Positions 51,328 to 57,908 of a stretch of DNA of 64,000 bases are shown in pieces. The notes beneath the pieces are model-generated. The model made no database searches. It was not told the origin of the DNA and was given only the letters and a program-made list of their open reading frames with translations. This stretch comes from Parahoeflea halophila (GTDB lineage Bacteria; Pseudomonadota; Alphaproteobacteria; Rhizobiales; Rhizobiaceae), in NCBI RefSeq assembly GCF_900220985.1, contig NZ_OCPC01000006.1, forward strand, positions 290,201 through 354,200, written 5' to 3'. The translations under genes were made by a program, and so were the position numbers. Numbering within the stretch: the stretch's first letter is position 1; the number at the start of each line of letters is the position of its first letter.

Positions 51328-51894
51328 TCAGCTGCCGGAGCGGACCTCGAGCATGCGGTCGGGATTGTCCACCGCGCCATTGGCATTGGCGCTGCCGCGC
51401 TTGATCTGGTCGACATGTTCCATGCCCTCGACCACCTTGCCGACCACGGTGTACTGGCCGTCGAGATGCGGTGCGGGCGCAAACATGATGAAAAACTGCG
51501 AGTTGGCCGAGTTAGGATCTTGCGAACGGGCCATGCCGACCGTGCCGCGCTCGAACGGCTTGTCGGAAAATTCGGCCGCCAGGTCAGGCTCGGAGGAGCC
51601 GCCGGTGCCGGCGCGCTGCGGCACGAAGCCGTTTTCCATGTCGCCGAACTGGACATCGCCGGTCTGGGCCATGAAGCCTTCGATCACCCGGTGAAAGGCG
51701 ACATTGTCATATTCGCCGGCATCCGCCAGCGCCTTCAGCCGCGCCGCATGCTCAGGCGCGACATCGTCGGCAAGTTCGATGACGACATCGCCCGTCTTGA
51801 GCTTGATGGTCAGCATCTCGGCGGCATTGGCAAAAGCGGTCGAGGCCAGGCCGAGGGCCAGGGTCGCGGCGATGAGCAGGCGGGAAGAACGCAT
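51328..51894 (-). CDS. Exported cyclophilin-type peptidyl-prolyl isomerase
   Basis: A 188-residue cyclophilin with a signal peptide (LLIAATLALGLASTAFANAAE). The core has YDNVAFHRVIEGFMAQTGDVQ and MARSQDPNSANSQFFIMFAPAPHLDGQYTVVGKV. It would assist folding in the periplasm. GGAG lies upstream of the chosen ATG; the open frame before it is Arg/Pro-rich and not coding-like. It is 36 bases before the cytoplasmic paralogue. Confidence 0.93.
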   Translation of the reverse strand: MRSSRLLIAATLALGLASTAFANAAEMLTIKLKTGDVVIELADDVAPEHAARLKALADAGEYDNVAFHRVIEGFMAQTGDVQFGDMENGFVPQRAGTGGSSEPDLAAEFSDKPFERGTVGMARSQDPNSANSQFFIMFAPAPHLDGQYTVVGKVVEGMEHVDQIKRGSANANGAVDNPDRMLEVRSGS

Positions 51895-51989
51895 GGTGGC
51901 TCCATTAAAGTGCGGCGGCCGGGCTTGTCGCGCCGGCGGCAATCGTTTGACACACCGCCGCGGGCTTGGCAACGCCACGGCGAAGGCTG

Positions 51990-52487
51990 TTAGGTTCCCG
52001 AAAGCCGCGCTTTGAGTGCCTGATGCACGACGGCCGGGACAAACGGCGTGACATCGCCGCCCATCTTGGCGATCTGCCTGACAAGCGTGGCGGTGATGTG
52101 GCGGGACTCCGGACAGGCCGGTGCGAACACGGTGGTGATCCCAGGCGCCATCGCCCGGTTCATGCCCGCCATCTGCATTTCGTAGTCGAGATCGGTGCCG
52201 TCGCGCAGGCCGCGCACCAGTACGGTTGCGCCCGCATCCTGTGCGGCTTCCACCACCAGGTTCTGAAACGAGACCACGCTGACATCGCCAGCGCGCTGCG
52301 GAAACTGCGCCTTCACCACGTCGGTGATCATGGCCGCACGTTCATCGAACGAGAACATCGGCGTCTTGCCCGGATGCACGCCGATGCCGACCACAAGCCG
52401 GTCGCACAGCGCCAGCGATTGCTCGAGCACGTGGATGTGGCCATTGGTCATGGGGTCGAACGACCCGGGATAAAACGCGATGCGCAT
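51990..52487 (-). CDS. coaD: Phosphopantetheine adenylyltransferase
   Basis: A 165-residue CoaD. It opens with [22 protein letters not shown] (the T/HxGH nucleotidyl-transferase motif as TNGH), followed by [40 protein letters not shown] and the [19 protein letters not shown] motif. It makes dephospho-CoA from 4'-phosphopantetheine and ATP. I chose the ATG encoding MRIAFYP; the 11 extra codons upstream are not conserved in the family. It is first in the operon with the cyclophilins, queA and tgt. Confidence 0.96.
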   Translation of the reverse strand: MRIAFYPGSFDPMTNGHIHVLEQSLALCDRLVVGIGVHPGKTPMFSFDERAAMITDVVKAQFPQRAGDVSVVSFQNLVVEAAQDAGATVLVRGLRDGTDLDYEMQMAGMNRAMAPGITTVFAPACPESRHITATLVRQIAKMGGDVTPFVPAVVHQALKARLSGT

Positions 52488-52572
52488 GACAAAACCCTTC
52501 TTTGCAAGGCCTTTTGTCATGACAGCGAAAGCGCTTCAAGCGATGATTGGACGAAACCGCCGGCAAGCCGGC

Positions 52573-52833
52573 TCAGAAATCGGCCGAAGACAACCAGATC
52601 AGAGATTTGCGGGTTTTCTTGTAGGCGCGCACGGCCGCCGTTTCGATCTGCGCACGATAGCGGTCGAAAGCCTCGAGATAGGCGGTATCAGGCGAACGGG
52701 CGAGCCCGGCGATCTGCTCGAGCGCCGGAGCTTCCAGCACGAAGCGGACTTCCATCACGCCGTCATAGCCGGAAAACCGGATCGTGCCGGCGTCCTCGTC
52801 AAAACTGCGCATCTGGTTGGGAAAACCGATCAT
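52573..52833 (-). CDS. DUF1488 small protein
   Basis: An 86-residue protein that fits DUF1488: an N-terminal FPNQMRSFDEDAGTIRFSGYDGVMEVRFVLE, then a helical second half with a Tyr/Arg-rich segment (FDRYRAQIETAAVRAYKKTRKS). Function unknown. It sits between coaD and a 46-residue basic protein on the same strand, about 35 bases after the latter. Start chosen at the only ATG that gives the family N terminus. Confidence 0.75.
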   Translation of the reverse strand: MIGFPNQMRSFDEDAGTIRFSGYDGVMEVRFVLEAPALEQIAGLARSPDTAYLEAFDRYRAQIETAAVRAYKKTRKSLIWLSSADF

Positions 52834-52867
52834 CGCAGGGCTCGCAACCGCTGCGGCGCAAGCGCGG

Positions 52868-53008
52868 TCACTTCTTGGCTTTTTTCTGAAACGGGTTTGT
52901 TTCCAGCTGCTTGACCGCGGTTCCGACCGCCGCCGTGGCTTTCACCGCGGCCTTGTCCTTCTTCGGTTTGCGAACTTCCTTGTTCGACTTCATTTGGCCC
53001 TTGGCCAT
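52868..53008 (-). CDS. Small Lys-rich protein, unknown function
   Basis: A 46-residue very basic protein beginning MAKGQMKSNKEVRKPKKDK, with an Ala-rich middle and a QKKAKK end. The ATG has AGGA 8 bases upstream. I recall similar short MAKGQ(M/Q)xSNxExKKPKK proteins in other Proteobacteria without known function. The charge suggests nucleic-acid or ribosome binding, but nothing shows that. Confidence 0.65.
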   Translation of the reverse strand: MAKGQMKSNKEVRKPKKDKAAVKATAAVGTAVKQLETNPFQKKAKK

Positions 53009-53129
53009 GACAGGTCCTGTTCCGGCGGAGCATCCGGGCGGCCGGGATTGGCCTGTTCGGATTGGTCTACGCGACATAGAGAAAATTCGGCGCCGTTCCT
53101 GGCCATGACCATGACGGCGGTGTCAGGCG

Positions 53130-53342
53130 CTAGGCGTTGCTGACGGAACTCACAAGTTCCAGATTGCTGCCCTGCTCGACGCGCTCATGGCCCTGTTCCT
53201 CGTTGCGGATCCGGTACTGGGCCTTGCCCTGATTGTCCGGCAACCGCATCAGCACGGTAAATTCCCTGGGAGTGCGCGGCGACAGCCCGACGCGCGATTG
53301 CAGCGTTACCTGCTGCCCCTTGGTGAAGACATTCTTGCTCAT
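53130..53342 (-). CDS. Hypothetical small protein
   Basis: A 70-residue protein (MSKNVFTKGQQVTLQSRV, FTVLMRLPDNQGKAQYRIRNEEQGHERVEQ) with an all-beta, SH3-like character and no signal peptide. GGAA precedes the chosen ATG; a second in-frame ATG two codons upstream is too close to that site. I do not recognise a named family. Codon use matches neighbouring real genes. Confidence 0.6.
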   Translation of the reverse strand: MSKNVFTKGQQVTLQSRVGLSPRTPREFTVLMRLPDNQGKAQYRIRNEEQGHERVEQGSNLELVSSVSNA

Positions 53343-53494
53343 GGTCATTCCAATACGATCTGCGCCCGGCGCAGAATTTGTGCGTCCCGGGCAATTATTT
53401 TCAATTCTTGGTCGAGATGCAAACAGGGTGACAGCCAGCCTAAGCCATGCCGAACCACGCAATGTTTGAATTATTACACCTGTTTCATACGCCT

Positions 53495-53722
53495 TTATTG
53501 CGCTTTATCAAAGCCAATTCTTGCCGGCGCGCCCATCTTCATGACCATCGCGGCCAACAAATTGTGCGTCTGCGAAAAAGAATCGAACCACGACTTCAAA
53601 GCCATGTCATAGTGTTCGAGCGCGCCCGAAGGCGTGCACCCGGCACGCAAATAGCGCGACCGGCACTGGAACCAAGCAATGGCCACTTCGTTGCAGCAGT
53701 TCACGACATGAGGTGTTGCCAT
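53495..53722 (-). CDS. Possible small phasin-like helical protein
   Basis: A 75-residue frame, MATPHVVNCCNEVAIAWFQ then ALEHYDMALKSWFDSFSQTHNLLAAMVMKMG, with amphipathic helices like short phasin-type proteins. Its start codon overlaps head to head with the start codon of the transglutaminase-like gene on the other strand (sharing two bases), and it has no clear ribosome site. The amino-acid pattern is protein-like, unlike the neighbouring shadow frames, so I list it, but with doubt; it could also extend upstream to other ATGs inside the opposite gene. Confidence 0.45.
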   Translation of the reverse strand: MATPHVVNCCNEVAIAWFQCRSRYLRAGCTPSGALEHYDMALKSWFDSFSQTHNLLAAMVMKMGAPARIGFDKAQ

Positions 53723-54632
53723 GCTGATCAGATTTGGATTTGAAATCATCGTCGACTGCCCCGCACCGGTCCCGATGCTGCTGGCACTCTCCACCCACAC
53801 GGAATTCAATGGCCGTCTGATTGGCGCTGACTACGTCAGAACAACCGCCATGACGCCCATTTCGATCTATGTCGACCGTTACGGAAACCGGATATCCCGC
53901 GCCGTTGCCGACCAGGGCCGCACCACATTCTGGTCCGATTGCGTCGCAGAAGTCAGCGGCGCACCCGATATCTGGCCGACATTCGCGCTTCAACACCGGA
54001 TCGAGGACCTGCCCAGCGACACGCTCGAATTTCTCGGCGCCAGCCGCTATTGCGATTCCGACAGCCTGGGCAACTTTGCCTGGGCCAATTTCGGCAACAC
54101 CCCGGAAGGATGGCCGCGGGTGCAGGCAATCAGCACTTTCGTCCACAACCATGTCACCTTCGGCTACAAATTCGGCCGTCCCGACAAGACTGCGCGCGAC
54201 GTGCTGGAGGAAAAATCCGGCGTCTGCCGCGACTTTGCCCATCTTGGCGTCAGCCTTTGCCGCGCCATGAACATCCCTGCCCGCTACGCCAGCGGCTATC
54301 TCGGCGACATCGGGGTGCCCGATTCCGGCTTTGACGATTTCTGCGCCTGGTTCGAGGTCTTCCTCGGCGGCAGCTGGCACACGATCGACGCGCGTTACAA
54401 CGTGCCCCGCATCGGCCGCATCCTGATGGTGCGCGGCGCCGATGCGTCTGATGTGGCGATGATCACCTCTTTCGGCAGCTATCAATTGTCCTCGTTCAGG
54501 GTCTGGACCACAAAGCTTGACGACGGCACCAGCGTCCAGGACCTGAATGCGATGCTTGAGACTCTGCCGCCGCCCCGCCCCGGCAGACCGGATTTCGGCC
54601 AAGCTCTGCCGGGCGCCGTGCATCTGAACTGA
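53721..54632 (+). CDS. Transglutaminase-like family protein with Cys in place of catalytic His
   Basis: A 303-residue protein of the bacterial transglutaminase-like group (COG1305). The N-terminal beta domain (about 1-120) is followed by the papain-like core with nucleophile Cys169 (SGVCRDFAHLGVSLCRAMNIPAR). The next motif reads DDFCAWFEVFLGGSWHTIDARYN; the usual His before AW is Cys208, while Asp223 is kept. So the triad is incomplete as read. A GAGGTG site precedes the ATG. A peptidase or cross-linking role is the family expectation, but activity is doubtful here. Confidence 0.82.
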   Translation: MLIRFGFEIIVDCPAPVPMLLALSTHTEFNGRLIGADYVRTTAMTPISIYVDRYGNRISRAVADQGRTTFWSDCVAEVSGAPDIWPTFALQHRIEDLPSDTLEFLGASRYCDSDSLGNFAWANFGNTPEGWPRVQAISTFVHNHVTFGYKFGRPDKTARDVLEEKSGVCRDFAHLGVSLCRAMNIPARYASGYLGDIGVPDSGFDDFCAWFEVFLGGSWHTIDARYNVPRIGRILMVRGADASDVAMITSFGSYQLSSFRVWTTKLDDGTSVQDLNAMLETLPPPRPGRPDFGQALPGAVHLN

Positions 54633-54800
54633 ACGGTACCAAGCAACCCAGGTCTGTTGACCAGGATGGTGGCAGTTGATCCCGGTCGGCCCGATGCGCC
54701 CAGAACACCAATTGTTAGCCATGAATGCATTCAGCTTCGGTTCATTGAGGATTTGTCACCATGTCTGCATCAGAGTTGGTGTGACGAAAGGACAAATGTG

Positions 54801-54926
54801 ATGACAGTTGCTCTCGCCTTGCTTGCCTTCACGATCATCGCGCTCTTCAGTGGTCTGGTTTTCGGTGCCCTGCGTCGGGCGGCACCGGACGAGCCGGCCG
54901 ATCCGGTCTGGTCCAGGCTCCGCTGA
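54801..54926 (+). CDS. Small single-span membrane protein
   Basis: A 41-residue peptide, VALALLAFTIIALFSGLVFGAL at its start, then a charged tail RRAAPDEPADPVWSRLR. AAAGGAC lies 8 bases before the ATG, a good site. One membrane helix with a short basic/acidic tail is typical of small membrane proteins that modulate larger complexes. No family recognised. Confidence 0.55.
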   Translation: MTVALALLAFTIIALFSGLVFGALRRAAPDEPADPVWSRLR

Positions 54927-55018
54927 AAGCAGCAAAGAAACTTGCTTGCGTCCCGGCCGCGATAACCCGGCCGCGGTGTGACCGCGAACCGGGATGATTG
55001 ATCCAATAAGCACGCGCG

Positions 55019-55386
55019 TCAGTTCTTGCTGCTGGCAACCACGCGGACGCGATGACCGTCCGGATCTGCCGCGCCAAATATAAGGCAAAACGGTTTTTCA
55101 ACCGGCTCGACCAGAATGCTAAGGCCCCTGTCCACCCAGCCGGGGTGACGCTGGCGAAGTTCAGCCTGATCCGCGACATCAAACGAGATTTCGCTTGCCC
55201 CGGGCCTTGCCAGACCGTCCGGATCAGCCTCGGCGGCAAGAGGAGACCGAGCATCACCGTCGCGCTCAACGGCAGCATGGCAAAACCGGGCGTCGAATCG
55301 ATGACCGGCTTGCCGAGCAGGTCAGAATAGAATCTGGCGCTCGCCACAGGGTCGGCGACATGCAACAGCACATAGTTGAAGGTCAG
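55019..55386 (-). pseudogene. VOC (glyoxalase/bleomycin-resistance) family gene, frameshifted and lacking a normal start
   Basis: The first part reads TFNYVLLHVADPVASARFY, SDLLGKPVIDSTPGFAMLPL and ATVMLGL. The rest of the family (ASEISFDVADQAELRQRH, GWVDRGLSILVEPVEKPF, GAADPDGHRVRVV) continues in another frame; the switch lies near 55240-55250 and fits loss of one base. At the expected start the codon is CTG, with GGAG four bases upstream, where homologues have ATG. Two lesions point to decay. It is next to a WYL regulator gene on the same strand, a common pairing for such genes. Confidence 0.75.
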
Positions 55387-55434
55387 GTATCTCCGTCATT
55401 GGTGGGAATACCAGTCTTTCTGGACAGCCGGAGA

Positions 55435-56178
55435 TTACTGTTTGATGCTGTCAATTCTTGTCAGCATCGATTGTTCTTTTTCCTGCCTGGAGCGCAACGC
55501 TATGCCCTCCTTGGCCTGCCACTGTTTCATCAGCGTAGCCCGTCGGTGCGGGTATGTGTTGGTTTCGACCTCCAGGCGGATCACCCTGTCTGCCCGGAAG
55601 TGCCGAAAATCATTGCGCAATTCGCACCAGGCGACGATCACCCGGGCCCTGTCGAAAAACGCCAGCGCAATCGGCCAGATCACGCGCTCGCTGCTCGCCC
55701 CATTGACGTCGGCATAGGCGATCGTCAGCTTGCGCTGTCGGCGGATGGCATCGCGGATGCGCGGCAACTCGCTCTCTCCGGCGGCAAGCGGAGACCCACC
55801 GGCGACCAGCAGCGTGGAGTCATCCAGGCCGGCGCGCAGATCTGGCGGCAGCACCGCGCCGATCTTGACCAGCGCATTGCGCGCGGCCGCTCCCAGGGGC
55901 TGGTCCGCGCGTTCTGCCACCCATCGCGAGCCGAGCACCAGTGCCTCGATCTCGTCTTCGGAAAACATCAGCGGCGGCAGCATAAAGCCCGGCTTGAGCA
56001 CGAAGCCAACCCCGGCCTCGCCATCGATTGCGGCCCCTTGCGCCTTCAACGCCTCGATGTCGCGGTAGATGGTTCTCAGCGATACGCCGAGCTCCTCGGC
56101 CAGCGCGGCGCCACTGACCGGATGCCGGTACCGGCGGAAAACTTGCAAGAGATCGAGAAGGCGGGCGGCGCGGGACAA
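55435..56178 (-). CDS. YafY-type HTH/WYL-domain transcriptional regulator
   Basis: A 247-residue regulator. The N-terminal winged HTH reads RAARLLDLLQVFRRYRHPVSGAALAEELGVSLRTIYRDIEALKAQG. A WYL domain follows (residues about 130-205, RKLTIAYADVNGASSERVIWPIALAFFDRARVIVAWCELR). I chose a TTG start with GGAG 6 bases upstream because it gives the standard MSRxxRLLDLLQ opening; an ATG 81 bases upstream gives a 274-residue form with unlike sequence. It probably once controlled the downstream glyoxalase-like gene, now decayed. Confidence 0.82.
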   Translation of the reverse strand: MSRAARLLDLLQVFRRYRHPVSGAALAEELGVSLRTIYRDIEALKAQGAAIDGEAGVGFVLKPGFMLPPLMFSEDEIEALVLGSRWVAERADQPLGAAARNALVKIGAVLPPDLRAGLDDSTLLVAGGSPLAAGESELPRIRDAIRRQRKLTIAYADVNGASSERVIWPIALAFFDRARVIVAWCELRNDFRHFRADRVIRLEVETNTYPHRRATLMKQWQAKEGIALRSRQEKEQSMLTRIDSIKQ

Positions 56179-56361
56179 GACGGACTCCGGGATGGGATGA
56201 TGATGGCCGAGCGTAGCGCCGCATACTGACAGTTTGTGACAGCATGGGAAAGCAGGCATCCGCGGCGGGGGACAAATGCCGGGCCGCCGGAACCGATTTG
56301 AGATCAGGACGTTGGGATAGGGGTCAGAAGATCGTGCAAAAGCAATTCTAAGGCGAAATAG

Positions 56362-56706
56362 ATGTCATCATCAAAATCGAAAGACGAGATCTGGGACGAA
56401 TGGCGCGATCTCGTCAACATGGCGCCAGCGGAACTGGAAGACTGGCTTGAAACGGAAGAGTCAAAATCTGTCGGCGATACCGATGACGACGAAAGCACCG
56501 GTCACAAATCGGGGCGCCGCATCGTCAAGATCAAGCGCACCAACAAGGACGATCTGAGCGACGATCAGTGGGATCACATGGCGACCGTCGTCGGCTACAT
56601 CAAACGGCATCTGTCGCAGGGTGGCCCGGACAACAATGCAGAAGAGTCAGCATGGCGCTACTCGCTGATGAATTGGGGCCATGACCCACTCAAGGAAGAC
56701 AGCTGA
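56362..56706 (+). CDS. DUF3140 protein
   Basis: A 114-residue very hydrophilic, acidic protein. It has DEIWDEWRDLVNMAPAELEDWLETEESKSVG, then GRRIVKIKRTNKDDLSDDQWDHMATVVGYIKRHL and WRYSLMNWGHDP, which is the DUF3140 pattern. Its last base is shared with the start of the next gene, so the two are co-translated. Function unknown; both look like cytosolic stress-related proteins. Confidence 0.85.
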   Translation: MSSSKSKDEIWDEWRDLVNMAPAELEDWLETEESKSVGDTDDDESTGHKSGRRIVKIKRTNKDDLSDDQWDHMATVVGYIKRHLSQGGPDNNAEESAWRYSLMNWGHDPLKEDS

Positions 56707-57350
56707 TGTCGTCTGCCAAGAAAAGCGATCCCGAACTCTGGGAAAAGGTGAAGCAGGAGATCACCGAAAGCGACAAGGGCGGCGACCCCGGAGAGTGGTC
56801 GGCGCGAAAGGCCCAATTGGCGGTCCAGGAGTACAAGAAACGTGGTGGCGGATATGAGGATGACGGCGCGGACCAGGAAGACACCGACCTCCACCAATGG
56901 ACCGAGGAGGACTGGGGCACGAAATCCGGCGGCAAGTCGGGCGAAAGCGGCGAGCGCTACCTGCCCAGAAAGATCAGGATGATCCTCACCGAGGACGAAT
57001 ACGCCCGCTCGACCGAGAAGAAGAAACAGGGCGACGAGCAGTTTGTCGACCAGCCCGACGACGTGAAGCGGAAGGTTGCCCGGATAAGGGATAACGGGCC
57101 CACCAAGGACATGCTGATGGAGCGGGCGCAGGATCTGGACATAGAAGGCCGCTCGAGCATGACAAAGGACGAATTGCTGGATGCGACCGACGCGGCAACC
57201 GACGACAACGGACGCGGCAAGGGCTCGGTCACGGCACTGCGCGCGAAGTCGAAGGACGAGCTTTACGAGATGGCCCAGGAAAAGGACATCGATGGCCGCT
57301 CGTCGATGAGCAAGGACGATCTGGTCGATGCGCTTGCGAACAAATCATGA
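56706..57350 (+). CDS. DUF5872 protein with two Rho-N-like C-terminal repeats
   Basis: A 214-residue hydrophilic protein. Residues 1-75 (LWEKVKQEITESDKGGDPGEWSARKAQLAVQEYKKRGGGY, then WTEEDWGTK) fit DUF5872. Residues 134-160 and 183-210 are an internal repeat of about 27 residues (KDMLMERAQDLDIEGRSSMT... and KDELYEMAQEKDIDGRSSMS...), which resembles the Rho N-terminal/SAP-like helical motif KxELxxxAxxxxIxGRSxMxKxxLxxA. Such motifs can bind nucleic acid. It is coupled to the DUF3140 gene upstream. Confidence 0.85.
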   Translation: MSSAKKSDPELWEKVKQEITESDKGGDPGEWSARKAQLAVQEYKKRGGGYEDDGADQEDTDLHQWTEEDWGTKSGGKSGESGERYLPRKIRMILTEDEYARSTEKKKQGDEQFVDQPDDVKRKVARIRDNGPTKDMLMERAQDLDIEGRSSMTKDELLDATDAATDDNGRGKGSVTALRAKSKDELYEMAQEKDIDGRSSMSKDDLVDALANKS

Positions 57351-57908
57351 CTTCGCGACGGCAGCGGAACAGCAGAACGTTCCCGGCCTCCGCGAGCTGC
57401 CATTGCCGTGTATCCCGGCGTCTGCCAACGGGGCTCGCGGGAGACCCGAGGATGTTCAAAGCGAAGTCTGCGGAGTTTCAGATATACGGCCGTGAGCGCT
57501 TTTTGCGAAGCAACGAATGGTTCAAGCGCTTTCATCAAAGAACGCCTGCTCGCCGCATATCGGCAAGTTTTCACTGGTGCTTTCGGCCCGAAGCTGCGGC
57601 TGGCCTGAGAATGCTGCAATTATGACATTGCACCCGTATGAACCACAACCAAACAATATTCTTCGATCCAGTTCTTGCTCAGCCCCCCAGATCACTTATT
57701 TGCCCCCCAGATATACAATTGCAATACCAACACGTTTGACTGGAGACGATGAACACATTCGGTCGGCTACCGAGCGCGAAAAAGCCGATTTCTGAGGGGG
57801 AATATTTTTTGCCTGCTGACCAATTCTTCACGAGATAATCTGTGAACTCTCTGCTAATCGAAAGCGCGTGGTGCTTCCGTCAGAAGGCAGCCTGTTACGA
57901 GGGAAAAA
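57351..57908. other. Intergenic region upstream of the hybrid kinase gene
   Basis: A stretch of about 560 bases. The first 250 bases are GC-rich with only shadow frames. The last 300 bases turn AT-rich and contain the direct repeat listed separately, so the promoter of the hybrid kinase is probably in that part. I see no gene here. Confidence 0.4.
57682..57712. repeat. Direct repeat GCCCCCCAGAT, two copies 20 bases apart
   Basis: Two identical 11-base units at 57682-57692 and 57702-57712 are placed about two helical turns apart in the AT-rich region before the hybrid kinase gene. Such phasing is what a dimeric DNA-binding activator would need. No known regulator consensus comes to mind. Confidence 0.5.
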
